Shown: positions 35,246 to 46,213 of the stretch, one piece after another
Position numbering within the stretch: position 1 is the first letter of the stretch
How the letters are laid out: each line of letters starts with the position of its first letter
Assembly: GCA_963693085.1 (NCBI GenBank)
Contig: OY856412.1
Location: 1,413,590,394-1,413,654,393 of the forward strand
Source: Alisma plantago-aquatica
Taxonomy: Eukaryota; Streptophyta; Magnoliopsida; Alismatales; Alismataceae
Length of the DNA: 64,000 nucleotides
Direction: 5' to 3'
Notes under the pieces: model-generated
Told to the model about the DNA's origin: nothing
Databases searched by the model: none
Seen by the model: the letters and a program-made list of their open reading frames with translations, nothing else
Translations under genes and position numbers: made by a program

Positions 35246-35465
35246 CTTCTTCTTCCTGCTCCCTCCTTACCAAATGGATAAAAGAAAGGCACGACCTGCA
35301 TGTCGGCTGGACACGGCGGCCATGGTTGTATTGGCCGATAACGGCCGTGCTGGCCAACACGGTCGTGGTCGGCCAACACAGCCATGGCCACTGTGTCCAG
35401 CCCACATGCAGGTCGTGCCTTGATTTTATCCATACATTTGGTAAGGAGGGAGTAGGAAGAAGAAG
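35246..35465. repeat. 220-bp long palindrome (foldback) at the CACTA deletion junction
   Basis: The left arm (CTTCTTCTTCCTGCTCCCTC, ACCAAATGGATAAAA, GGCACGACCTGCATG, GGACACGGCGGCCATGG) is the inverted complement of the right arm, which ends CCTACTCCTTCT-type complement at 35465. The arms are about 80 bp with few mismatches, and the GC-rich centre (TTGGCCGATAACGGCCGTG against CACGGTCGTGGTCGGCCAA) pairs as well. The transcript would be a long hairpin. Confidence 0.85.
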
Positions 35466-35760
35466 AGGTGGAGGAAGAAGAAGAGGTAGAGGAAGAAGAA
35501 GGGCAATAGCTTACCTGTCAACAGTGTGGAGGAAGAAGAGAGTAGGGAGCTAGCAAGAGAGCAGCGGCCTGCCAGAGCAGCGATCAAGCTGGAGAGCAGC
35601 GATCGAGCTGGAAAGTAGCGGTCAGAGCTAGCAGCGAGCGACGGCGGAGAGCAGCGGACCAGCAACAGGCAGCAGAGGCGGCGGCAGAGGAGCAGTGAGT
35701 GGCGGTGAGCAGAGGAATCGCCGGACATAAAACCCTCAATCGCGAAATGAATGAAATAGA
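35466..35760 (-). other. GC-rich purine-rich segment in the CACTA 5' region
   Basis: AGAGCAGCGATC-type units recur two to three times (about 35571-35640), along with GGCGGCGG-rich DNA. It could be the first exon or 5' UTR of the lost transposase gene. No domain is recognised. Confidence 0.4.
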
Positions 35761-36809
35761 AGGGGAAGAGTCTGGATCACGCAGGTGTTGTTAAGTTAAC
35801 AATAGGTGTCGGTTATTAAAAACAACTGATGCTAAAAACTATAGGCGTCGGTTACCAACAAAAAAATGACACTATTGTTCATTTATAGTCGTCGGTTCCA
35901 ACTAGAAAAACTGACGTGTATCTTTATATGCTGACAAAAATAAATGTTCTCGAATTAAGACCATAGTCGTCGGTTTCCGTATAAAAACCGACGCAAAAGG
36001 GAGGTAAAAATTTTTGCGGTTAAGCACGTGAAAACACAACGACGTCGGTTATTGTAAGACAACTAACGATAACAATTTGTCAAATTTTTGTCTCGCGAAA
36101 AACCTTTAGTCGTTGGTTTCTTTTTTAACAACCGACGATGTATGTTAAATTTTGGAGGTAATTTTTTTCACTGGAAAATTTGGATTTGGCGGTTAATTTT
36201 AGGCGTTGGTTGCTTATTAAGGAACTGACACTAAATAAAAGTGATACCCATGTCTGGTCGCCCTTCACAGATAGATGTCAGGTTTTTTATTTAACTGATG
36301 CTTTATGTTTTAGGAGTCGGTTTTTTTATACAACCAACGCCTTTAAAAGTGACGTTATAAGCCATTTCTATAGTAGTGAGAATAAAAGTAAACATTTTTT
36401 TATGTTTTCTATATTTCCACTTACAAAAAACCAATCACATAGAAGTGAATGGAACTTAAGTCCCAGAAATTGAACTAGAGTTCCCAGAAAAGGAGTTTCA
36501 CATAACTTATGAATTACACTAAACCAATCAAAGCCTTAGAAGTAGATTAATTCTGTTATCATATTTTACTTTGAGTGAACCATATTTCTAGAAAAAAGCA
36601 TATGATTGTTAGAAAGTTATACATAGTGGAAAAAATCTTGGTGAGAAGTTATGAGTACTTCAAATTTCTCTATATTTGTAGAAGTTGTAATTGTCAATGG
36701 TTATTGATTATGGTCTTTTAAATATTTAATGTTGGTTTCAGCCTTTTTCATTTCTTTTGGGAAAAATCTCAAAAAAAATATAGTGCAATGTTATATATAT
36801 ACCATTCAG

Positions 36810-37351
36810 TTGTGAACCAAGTGATCCATTAAGATAAGTATTGGTCAATAATATTTTTTTCAATATAGTTCTTGCCTCATAAAGCTACATAAGATTTTTG
36901 AATGAGTTTAAAGTTTTCTAAATGTATAATTATTCTATTTATGGATTTATTTGAGTATAACTTGAGGATTAAGTTATAGGCATTAAAATTATCTAATTAA
37001 ATCACATATTTTGAATATAGCAAGATAAAGATAATAGGATAAATTGAGAAGAAAGTTATCAACATGAGATCTATTTAAAAAATATTATATTTTTACTAAA
37101 GAAAGATAAAGATAATATGATAATTATTCTATAATTTCAAGTCAATTAGACCATCATAGTAGTCTACAATTTTTTTTGAAGTTTATTGCCATTTATTTAA
37201 ATAAAGAAATGATCAATATCATAGATTCATTAAGAATTTAATATCACAGTAGGCTCTTGCTCAAACTTTGTCCGTCCTTTCTTAATAAATAATGTCAGGC
37301 TATAGCTATTGGATGGAAATCCAAAAGATTTCCACCTTCTCCAAATCTCCT
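36810..37351. other. AT-rich intergenic DNA
   Basis: No gene or element is recognised. The last 8 bases (37344-37351) form the left target duplication of the next element. Confidence 0.5.
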
Positions 37352-38189
37352 TAGACCTATCAAAGTGGGTCAGATTTTGCACCCCACAGAAATTATCCAA
37401 ACTCAAACTCACTCATTTAGTTAGTGGGTTTTGCGGGTGAACCATGGGTGGCCCAGTTAACTAAAAAACTATTAATATAAATATATTACCCATATGACTA
37501 TTTAGACAAGTCATAACCCCACATTTATCAAGCAACAAAATTTGTGATGTGTATGCATACATTGCAAAAAAAAGTCCAAGCATCACTATTGATATCTTTT
37601 ATTAATTTTTTTTTGGTGGAAACAAATTAGTTATCATATACATCGTTGGTTATCGTAATGAGTATATAATGTGTTACATGTTTCATATTCAATTTAAGTA
37701 ATTACATTCTATATATGTTCACTTTGCATAGTAGATAACCATATGCACATGATACATATGATTTTTAGTGTTATATGATAAACTTTAGTATTGCCGTGGA
37801 AATATATTAGTTTATTTGAAACATCTACATCATTTATTTTTCTAATTTTATTTTGTTGCAGTTGGTTGTTTGCATTTTTTTACAATTTTATGTTAAAACA
37901 TAGCAATAGATATTGTTTGACACAAAACACAGTGGATGCTTGCTCTCAGTTTCCTATGTTTGCATAAAAAATATAAATGAATCATTCTACTCTTTGTTGT
38001 AGATCAACAACTAGAAACATCTTTTATTGTTCAGATGTCTTGTATGCATTTGTGGGCAACCCACAACCTGTTGGTTTGAGTTTAGATGTGCTATTTCTCC
38101 ACTTGTTTAACATTGGGCCTTTTTAACCCACACATGTGAGACCCACACCCTCAATTACCCAAACCCAACCCATAAGTCTGACAAGTCTA
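37352..38189. mobile_element. Second hAT-like non-autonomous element
   Basis: Left end TAGACCTATCAAAGTGGGTC and right end, complemented, TAGACTTGTCAGACTTATGG share an imperfect terminal inverted repeat followed by GGGTT-rich subterminal sequence. Flanking 8-mers AATCTCCT (37344-37351) and CTTCTCCT (38190-38197) match at six of eight positions, as for an eroded hAT duplication. The interior is AT-rich without a coding frame. Confidence 0.55.
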
Positions 38190-38197
38190 CTTCTCCT

Positions 38198-39582
38198 TCC
38201 TCTAGCCAAAGAGGAATGAAAAGGAGAAAATGTAGTAGACCTTGACTTTTCCAGCAACTCCTCAATCAATCTATAATTATAAGTTTGACTAGATTTGTAG
38301 ACCTATGGACCCAACAACAATGTTAGGCTTTAAAAGCATGAGAAATGGTGGCTTATGGAGGGAGATACACCACACACTCGTCACCCCTTATCCATTGTTT
38401 CAATAAGTGACCACATCACCAATCTTGAGGTGCCACCTAAAGGTCTATCTACCACCACCTCATAATAGGTTCCCCACCCTTGATGACCCCTAGACCTTCC
38501 CAAAGCATCTTGGAGCCTAAGGCCTCCCAAGATGGAGATTTGCATCTCCTATGACAAACTTCTCATTGTTTGTGTAGCAGAAAGATGAGGGAAATGGATT
38601 GTGTTCTGTTATTTTCCAGGTAGAGACCTACTATGAGATAGCATCTAGTGGTATCCTAAAACACATATGCTATGCATTGAAGAACAAGTGCATGTGATGT
38701 AGTAATATAAAAATTGAATTTTGAGTGTCAAACTCAAGCAATTGGTTTCTAGAGACTACTACTGAACAAAATCAAATCATCTAGCCTTGTAAAAAAGATT
38801 GAGTTGATAATTGTAAACTTAAGAATTAAAATAATTAAATGTTGGTAAAAATGTTGCTTTGAAATCAAAGATTCATATTTTGTAGGATAATCGCTTTCAT
38901 CATAATGTGATTTGCACTTGATTTCTTCCAGCCCAAAAATAAATTCATATTGCTTTCTTAGATTTAGGAATCAATAGCATGAGTTACGCTTTCACGACAT
39001 AATTCACTATTTAACCAAAAGCAAAAACTTCTTTTCATAGTGTTAAAGTGATGAATTAAATGATAAAAGATCTCTATTTGGATACTTAACCTCACAATTG
39101 TTAGCCCTCTTTTGAGGTGTGTTGTTGATTGCGTTCTTGATAATTTATCAAATAGTTAACCCCTCTTTTTAAGTGACTAAATATTTGAAGCATGCACATG
39201 AAGGTCAAACATCAATACAATATAACTAAGCACATTATCATTAAAATATCAAGCAAAACAATTTATTTTTGGATAGAAAATATTAAGAATATATTAACTT
39301 TGGCTACTCCTGTGTCTTAGAGAAAAAGGATATTAGATCTTCTTATTGAACATGGTTAACAATGAATTTGTAATAACAAGGCGAATATAAAAATAATTGG
39401 ATGGAACCAAGGAACTATGGATAATGATGATTACCTCTAAATATAGGCATGAATAGAAGGTTTTGATCGTCAAATCTCTCCTCTAATGCATGGGATGATT
39501 AATTTCATCATCTTCACTCCTATCCTTCTTCTATATAGTGTCTAGGTATGTGATCCTCTATCATGGCTATTTTGACTTATGC
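38198..39582. other. Intergenic DNA without recognisable genes
   Basis: AT-rich with a somewhat less AT-rich part at 38340-38560. I see no coding frame, tandem repeat or element ends. Element 2 inserted at its right edge. Confidence 0.5.
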
Positions 39583-39587
39583 CATAT

Positions 39588-41203
39588 TGATGCGATGATT
39601 TTGAGTCGCATTTATAGACCTGTTTCATATGTGTTTTATGCTTTTATTAGTCAATTTTATGGTTAATGTTACATAATTCATCCACATTGGTCTTTGCTAC
39701 TATTTTATGTCAAATCCCCTTTATTTCATCGTTTTGAGCATCAATTGTCAAAATATTATTATTTGTGTGAATTTATGTGGTTTCGTGTTTAAATTTTAGG
39801 AAAAACAAGTATCTGCTTCCGTCGATACCATCGACGGAAGTCGATACCATCGACCGGACCACAGGTTGCTAGCCGCGAGTATCAGCAAAAAGTCGATACT
39901 ATCGACAGGGATGTTGATGGTATCGAGCTATCATCGGGTTGCTGGCGAAGAAGCAGTCGATACCATCGACACCAAGTCAATACCATCGATGCACGGAGGC
40001 TACAACGATGCAAAACGACAAAACTGTCGCTACAGGGTAGTCGATACCATCGACCCGCGTCGATGGTATCGAGACTACATCAGGCACTCGGACGAAAGGA
40101 AAGAAGGGCGGCCACTACTACAGCGGGTCGATACCATCGACTCACGTCGATGGTATCGACACCGTAGGATATGTTTTGGCTTCCTAATGATCTCAATCGG
40201 ACGGCTACGGTTAATTAGCGACCTAATGAGGGAGATATACCTAATGACAGCCGCCCAGACGAGGAGGAGGATCTGATTAGCCATTGCACGAGTACCGAGG
40301 AGCAGTAGAGAGGAGAACGGAGGCTAGAAGCTCATACCAGTTGATTCGGACGCCGCTGAAGACGGATTTTACCACCGAAAGGTGGGAGAGCACGTGTTCT
40401 ACGCAAAGGATCAACCGGTTCTTCTCCATTCAGGGGTTTTCCCTTTCATTCCACATTTTTCACATGTTTTCCCCTATTTCTACCATGTACTTGTGTGAGA
40501 TGAACATGCGGGGCTAATCCCCTTCATCTTTAGGACCGGGAGTAGCCCGGGAATTCATTGTATGACAATTTTATAATAGTGAATCATATTTTATCTCTTA
40601 AATCTGTGGTATAGTTTGGTTTTATCCATATATTGTTATGCTTGATCACCATAATAATAACCTAATTCCCTTAATCACTTTGAAAGAAGGATTAACGGCT
40701 GAAAAGAGACGAAATCTACATTAATCGATAAATCCCTTGACCAAGGTGGTGTAAAATTAATGGTGGATACTGAGAGATCGTTCATAATGCACCTAGTTTA
40801 GGGTATAGGTTACTACGATGGTAGAACCGACCTAGACCTAGGTAGTGAATTGCACCACGACAGTGAGCAATTCTATTTTCAGGCCACTACCCGGATAGAG
40901 AGATAAAATTGAGGAATTATATAAAATCTAATACAATGAAAACCCGCGGTGAAACCGCAATCCTAAAGATACCTTCTTGAATTGATTAAACCAAAAATTT
41001 AATCGATTGTTCATTTTGTTTTCTTTCAATTTTCTTTTTAATTTTCACAAAAACCCTCAAATTTTAATCGGCTTAGCTTATCGCAACTAGTTAGTAGGAG
41101 TCACCAACAATTCCGAGTATCCCTGTGTTCGACTCGGGTCTCACAAGGCCTATATTACTTCGACGCGTTCTCTTGCGTTTAAGCGCATAGTTAAATTGTG
41201 TCA
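39588..41203 (+). repeat. 5' LTR of Element 2
   Basis: 1,616 bp, TG...CA. It contains the motif array at 39821-40160, then about 1 kb of R-U5. A weak TATA candidate (AGATATACC, about 40227) follows the array. Confidence 0.95.
39821..40160. repeat. Array of GTCGATACCATCGAC motifs in the 5' LTR of Element 2
   Basis: About ten copies in both orientations (GTCGATACCATCGAC and GTCGATGGTATCGAC with single-base variants). The motif is itself an inverted repeat GTCGAT-N3-ATCGAC. Some lie head to head with a 4-5-bp gap, forming about 35-bp palindromes (for example 40126-40160). The identical array is at 46447-46786. Confidence 0.95.
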
Positions 41204-41209
41204 AGTTTT

Positions 41210-41227
41210 TGGCGCCGTTGCCGGGGA
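41210..41227 (+). other. Primer binding site of Element 2 (tRNA-Asp type)
   Basis: TGGCGCCGTTGCCGGGGA, six bases after the LTR; the classic Athila/Tat primer site. A (TTA)n stretch at 41283-41306 follows in the leader. Confidence 0.9.
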
Positions 41228-41388
41228 TACAGCAATTTGTTGGCACTTTGAGTGCTGTGAGCGGCCACTCTAGGCCACCGTTTTATTTATTATTATTATT
41301 ATTATCATTCCAAAAATTCATAATCTATTTTTTAAATATTTGCAATCGTCGAGCACTGTACGGAATTTAATCATTCTATTTTCAGGTA

Positions 41389-43206
41389 TTGTGCATGGTG
41401 CAAACGCGTAGTACTGACTATGTGGGTCGTGCACCAGAAGACGAGGGCGGTTATAATCAAGACGAGCCAGAGAATATAACTTCTGATCACGAACAAGAAG
41501 AGATGGACGAGCCACAGACAATATGGGAGAAGATCAAGGCGTCTTCCTCGTTCGCTTCCAAGGGGCCTATAAAGAAGCAAGCACTGAATATTCCGACCTA
41601 CAAGATTGATCCAGCTTTGATCAACTTGGTGAAGTCCAATGCCTTCCACGGGCTCAAAAATGAAGACCCAGTCACGCATATCAGCCAATTTGTGGAAAAT
41701 TGTGACATGGTCAAGATTGACAAATTCCCGCAGGATGTACTCTATTTAAAATTGTTCCCGAGTTCTCTGGCGGGAACTGCACGGGAGTGGTTGCACAATC
41801 TCGACGACAAATATGTGGAATCGTGGGACCATATGGTCGAGGTTTTCTTCGAGAGGTTCTTTCCGCCCGAGAAGACCAACGATTTGATTAGAAAAATTCA
41901 CAATTTCACTCAGAAGGCGGGTGAAACCTATTCAGAGATGTGGGAACGCTTTCATATTATGTTAAGGAGGTTCCCACACCATGGTTTGGACAAGGAGACA
42001 TAGGTCAAGATATTCTATTTTGCTCTCTCCGAGCATGATAGAAGTAACCTTGATTCAGCAGGTTCCGGATTTTTCTTAAATAATACAGACACAAGGTGCT
42101 GGGAGATTCTAAAAAACATGGCAAGGAAACAGTCTTGGGGCTAAAGGGATGCACCGGAACAAGTCAAAGTTGTAGGTGAGTCCAGGGCTATCAAGGAACT
42201 GAATGACAAGCTAGATCTGCTAGCCAAGAAATTGCTTGCAAAGGAAGATGCAGTATCTGATGAGGAAGCCCAAGTCAGATTCATGCAACAACAGGGCTAT
42301 AGAAACAATGATTATGCTTGGAGGAGGGACAAGAAGTTCTCATGGAAGGACCCAAACAACTTCCTACAAGATCCTGATGCAAAGCCACAACCTAGAGTTG
42401 AAGATAAAAGCACCGATTTGCTTAGTCAAATGGTGCAGCAAAATCAAGAGATGATGAGTATGTTCAGTAGACAACTGCAATCTCAGGGAGATATCTTGAC
42501 CAAATTTGGGCAGACGCTGCAAAGCCATGGAGCACAGATGCGGGCATTAGAAACCACCGTGGCCCAGATTTCAAATGAAGTGGTGGTCATCAAGCACGCC
42601 AATCAGCAGAAATAGGCCGGGAATGCAGATGTGGCCCAAGCACACCATCAAGTTAAATATATGTCTGTGTTAAGAAATGATGAAGAACCCAAGGAGGCAG
42701 AGACAAATGATCAAAGCAAAATGAGGTTTGATATGGAGACGACACCGGCAATACCATATCCTCACACTTATTATGGATTTCCGGGAAGAAACACTCTTTT
42801 CAGGAAATCCCACCAAGAGCCCATGAGGGTTGCACCCGCACCAGTGCAAGAAGAGCAAGTGAAGGCCATCTGTCAAGGTGCGGATACATCTATTGCGAGA
42901 AAGGAGCCACAACAAGTTATACATGTTGATGAGGTTCTGACAAGGCCCACGCCAGAGGGTGTCATTGAAGCAAGCTTAGGGGAGCCGGCCCCGAAAAGTT
43001 CATATGTGCCACCTCATAAGCATGTTAATGAGGTAGTTGTGTCAATTCTGGATAACCCAAAGCCGAAGAAAGAGCACAGGCATTATAGAAAATTCTTGGA
43101 GATGTTCAGAAAACTTCATATCAACATTCCGTTGGTGGAAATGATTGAGAAGGTTCCCGCCTATGGGAGATTTATCAAAGAAATACAACAAAAAGAGGCG
43201 GACTAA
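41389..43206 (+). pseudogene. Element 2 gag
   Basis: One frame runs from 41389 to 43206 with three internal stops (42001 TAG, about 42142 TAA, 42613 TAG). The Retrotrans_gag core is clear: YLKLFPSSLAGTAREWLHNL, WDHMVEVFFERFFPPEKTND, AGETYSEMWERFHIMLRRFP, HHGLDKE. A Gln-rich heptad-like region (LLSQMVQQNQEMMSMFSRQL) and a linker with RKFLEMFRKLHINIPLVEMI, the Athila-type pre-protease segment, follow. A one-base frameshift near 43180 joins it to protease. Confidence 0.9.
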
Positions 43207-43702
43207 AGACGCCGATGTATGTCGGATGAATGAAATGGTGAGCTCAATCATCCATGGGAGTTTACCACAGAAGAAGAAAGATCCGGGGAGTTTTTATATT
43301 CCATGTTCAATAGGTGATCGACACTTCCCACGAGCTCAGTGTGATTCGGGCGCCAACATCAATCTTATGCCTCTGGCGACATTTCAAAAGCTTGGGTTGA
43401 AAGAGGTAAAGAAATCGGCTGCGACAATTAAATTGGCAGATGGATCTATTGTGAGGCCACAGGGAGTTTGCGAGAATGTACTTGTCAAGGTGGAAAAATT
43501 CATTTTTCCAGTAGACTTTGTAATCATGGATATGCCGCAACTTAAAAGTTGCGAGATGCTACTAGGAAGGCCGTTTCAAGCAACGGCCGATGTAGTAACT
43601 GCAATTGGGAGAGGTACACTCACATTGGGAATCAGTCAATATCGTGTGGAGTTCAAGCTGCCACACGATCCTATGGGCACCTTCTCCCAACTACCAAGTT
43701 GA
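43145..43702 (+). pseudogene. Element 2 aspartic protease
   Basis: The functional part starts after the frameshift (YNKKRRTKDADVCRMNEMVS). KKKDPGSFYIPCSIG precedes the active-site strand CDSGANINLMP (DSG), and CEMLLGRPFQATADVVTAIG completes the fold. The frame ends QLPS-stop at 43702, where a reverse transcriptase should begin in a full element; none follows. Confidence 0.9.
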
Positions 43703-43742
43703 TGAAGAGCTTCAAGCTAGCTAGCCTAAGACGTTAAATAAG

Positions 43743-43769
43743 GGCGCTTGTTGGGAGGCAACCCAACCA
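43743..43769 (+). other. Conserved post-pol hairpin motif, Element 2, at the pol deletion junction
   Basis: GCGCTTGTTGGGAGGCAACC continuing into CAACC. The match in Element 1 lies after integrase. Its position here, 40 bp after protease, marks where RT-RNase H-IN was lost. Confidence 0.65.
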
Positions 43770-43884
43770 TCGGTACCTTAGTTTAGTTCATGTACATTCG
43801 TAGGTTGATTTGTTTTGGTTTAATTTTTTTTTAGTGTAAAAAAGATACCGTGATCGGTTTGTTCCTTGTGCTGGCTGAGGCAGA

Positions 43885-44438
43885 TTCGATACTATCGACA
43901 CACTGGTCGATGGTATCGACCATGGCACAGGTTGACGACTGTGGATTTTGCTCTGCGTCGATACCATCGACGACCTCATCGATGGTATCGACCTACCTAC
44001 AGGCAGGTCGTGAACAAAAAGTCGATGGTATCGAGATGCCTGTCGATACCATCGAGATCTCTGAAGATTTACAGAAGAAATCGACTCAGGAAAGTCGATA
44101 CCATCGACGGGCGTGTCGATGGTATCGACACATTCAAGTGAAAAAGGCGGCAGCCGGGCTTCACGAGGATTTGCCCTAATCAGAGGGTCGATACTATCGA
44201 CTCCCGTCGATGGTATCGACCATCCACGTCACCGATCCGCACGAACAAATCAATGGTGATCGCGGCATCAAGACGGTCGATCTGGGTGCAGCGTCGATAC
44301 CATCGACCCATGTCGATGGTATCGACACGTCAACAATTTGAGTTTCAAGATCCAGCCATCGACGATCGTCGATACCAGTGAGGGGGCGGATAGCATCGAC
44401 AAGTGTCGATACCATCGACTCGCGTCGATGGTATCGAT
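43885..44438. repeat. Internal array of GTCGATACCATCGAC motifs, Element 2
   Basis: About fourteen copies in both orientations, many as head-to-head pairs with 4-7-bp gaps (for example 44405-44438). The motif is the same as in this element's LTRs and unlike Element 1. The array begins about 116 bp after the post-pol hairpin. Confidence 0.95.
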
Positions 44439-44460
44439 GGGCCAACAGTGGCGTCGGCCA

Positions 44461-44635
44461 AGTCTATTTAAGGAGATTCATTACGTCAGTTGACGTCACA
44501 CCTTCAGAGCGATCTCCTCCCTTTGCACCGAGCACTCCTCCGATGCCTCAGTATGATCTGAATTTCCAGGGGCAGTACCCGTCTTGGGACCCCACGACAC
44601 CGCAGTACCCACCTCCACCACCACAAGAGTGATTT
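44461..44635 (+). promoter_or_regulatory. Putative internal promoter of Element 2 with a small reading frame
   Basis: TCTATTTAAGG (about 44463-44473) is a TATA-box candidate 27 bp after the motif array. TGACGTCA (44491-44498), a bZIP-type palindrome, a pyrimidine-rich leader (CGATCTCCTCCCTTTGC), and an ATG follow. That ATG opens a 29-residue frame, MPQYDLNFQGQYPSWD then PTTPQYPPPPPQE, ending at 44632. It could be the stub of a second gene like that of Element 1, mostly deleted. Promoter activity and translation are inferred. Confidence 0.45.
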
Positions 44636-44692
44636 GGTATCACTGTTCCAATCTTTAAGTTTGTTTTTTACTATGAGTCCATAGTCGGATTC

Positions 44693-44708
44693 AAGCTTAG
44701 GGGGGTAG
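44693..44708 (+). other. Internal polypurine tract-like site
   Basis: AAGCTTAGGGGGGTAG, a strong polypurine tract match 1.5 kb before the real 3' LTR and not followed by TG. Confidence 0.5.
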
Positions 44709-46213
44709 TTGGAACAGCTTTATCTCTTTTATTGTTTTTAGTTTTTAACTTTATTTGATTTTGTTCTTGTTATTGTTTCTTGCAATTTTAGCATTTGTAG
44801 GATCCACATGCTATCTAGTGTAATCGTGGATGTCATAAAGTTTGTGTCATCTCATTAATAGTGCATGGGAAAATCAAGGGAATTTTAAAAAAAATTTGTA
44901 CATGTGCAAAGCTTGTCGTGTTTAACCTTGAGCAATTAACCTACGAAAATGATTGGTTCTGTCAACTCTAAAACAACAATTCACAATTGTACTCCTAATG
45001 ATTCATGAAAGTGGACGGACATGTTTGTTTGAGCCTAATCTGACCAAATGGTAATGTGACTTTAATCAGAAGTAGGAGAGAGAAACTTCTTAACTACTAC
45101 ACTGGTCAGTAAGGAGGGACACATAATCTTTATCTAAGGTTCAGTCACCTAGTCTTGTGATCTTTCCACCTTTTCGCTTTTTGCAATCCACCACAAGAAT
45201 TGGAAGTACTTTACAGTTTTAACTTCTTTGACTGCATTGCACATAGATAAGGCTTGCAATAATTCTTTTTCCATATGTTTTTCATAAAAAGAAAGAAAAA
45301 ATGAGAATAGTGATACATGCACATTACCTTTAGGTGCATGTCATGTAGATGCATTCATAATTTTTCATGCATAAAGTATATCATGTATCTCAATTTTTCT
45401 TCAATGGTGAATTAAATTGTTCCATACCTTCTAAATAAGTGCAAATTTCTAAGTTATGAAGGAAAATAAGCCCAATAAAATATTCATTATCAATTATGGA
45501 TATAAGGGTTTGAAAAATGAAAAAAAAGAGAAAAATCTGAAAAATATGCATAATGAAAAAAAAGGAAAGAGTTATTTAAAAGCAACAAGAATAAGAAGGA
45601 GAAAGGAACGTAATATCACCTGCATTTCAAGATAATTGAGTACATGATGTAGCTTACATAGACGTCCATCTCGTTTTGAGATGGATGGTTAGTGCATGCA
45701 TCATTCCACCCAGTTTTAGGCATTAGGGCATTTTTCATGTGCATTTGCATCATTTAGGACATTTTTGTTTTATGCATGTTGAAACTGTATCATACTTCCA
45801 TTTTCTTCCATGAACCACCCATCTTCATCCACCCATTGCTCGGATTGGTAGGCCACAGTGAATTTCTCCTCGCTAATGTATATCAGGAGAACTGCTTCCA
45901 TTTAGATGGTAGTTAGGGCGAGCAACGTAGTATAGGAGATCACAAGATGCACCAAGTCTGAACCGGAGAGTTTTATTATGTTAACTGTCTTATGTGATGG
46001 TGTTCATCAGTTTTGAGGTCAATTTCTCTTATGGATGATTATTTTCACCTTCAGGGTAATTACCGTTCCGTGGTTAGAGAGGGCCGGTATGTGATTGTTA
46101 GGTGGGAGTCATTTGGATGTTGGTTGCGGTGTGTTGTTTTTAAGTTGACATTAGCAATTCTATTCTAAGGATTAGTTGCTCGAGGGCGAGCAACGTTCAA
46201 TCTTAGGGGAGTT
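44709..46213 (+). other. AT-rich spacer and final polypurine tract of Element 2
   Basis: No coding frame. It includes a hairpin CCATCTC-GTTTT-GAGATGG (45666-45684). A perfect 7-bp hairpin GTTGCTC-N6-GAGCAAC (46175-46194) lies just before the polypurine tract CTTAGGGGAG (46202-46211) next to the 3' LTR. Confidence 0.65.

Larger units (their letters stand above)
29061..36378 (-). mobile_element. CACTA (En/Spm-type) DNA transposon, 7.3 kb, lacking the Tnp2 core
   Basis: Ends are CACTACTATAGAA and its inverted match TTCTATAGTAGTG. The 3-bp target duplication is ACA (29058-29060) against AGA (36379-36381), one mismatch; the empty copy A confirms ACA as the target. Subterminal regions (about 29080-29520 and 35790-36350) hold many GGCGTCGGTT / AACCGACGCC motifs in both orientations, the usual transposase-binding repeats of CACTA elements. 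The minus-strand gene keeps DUF4218, DUF4216, plant transposase (PF03004) and ULP1 domains, but the DDE-containing Tnp2 part upstream of 35118 is missing. The element is therefore non-autonomous. Confidence 0.93.
28776..36809. repeat. AT-rich repeat, copy B, split by the CACTA element
   Basis: The left part 28776-29060 and right part 36379-36809 together match copy A. Copy B also has an extra stretch of roughly 90 bp before the insertion point (about 28945-29040). The CACTA element fills 29061-36378. Confidence 0.8.

Noticed and set aside
43885..44438. CRISPR-like array (regular 15-mer repeats)
   Set aside because: The repeats occur in both orientations with irregular spacing, lie inside a plant retrotransposon and have no cas genes.
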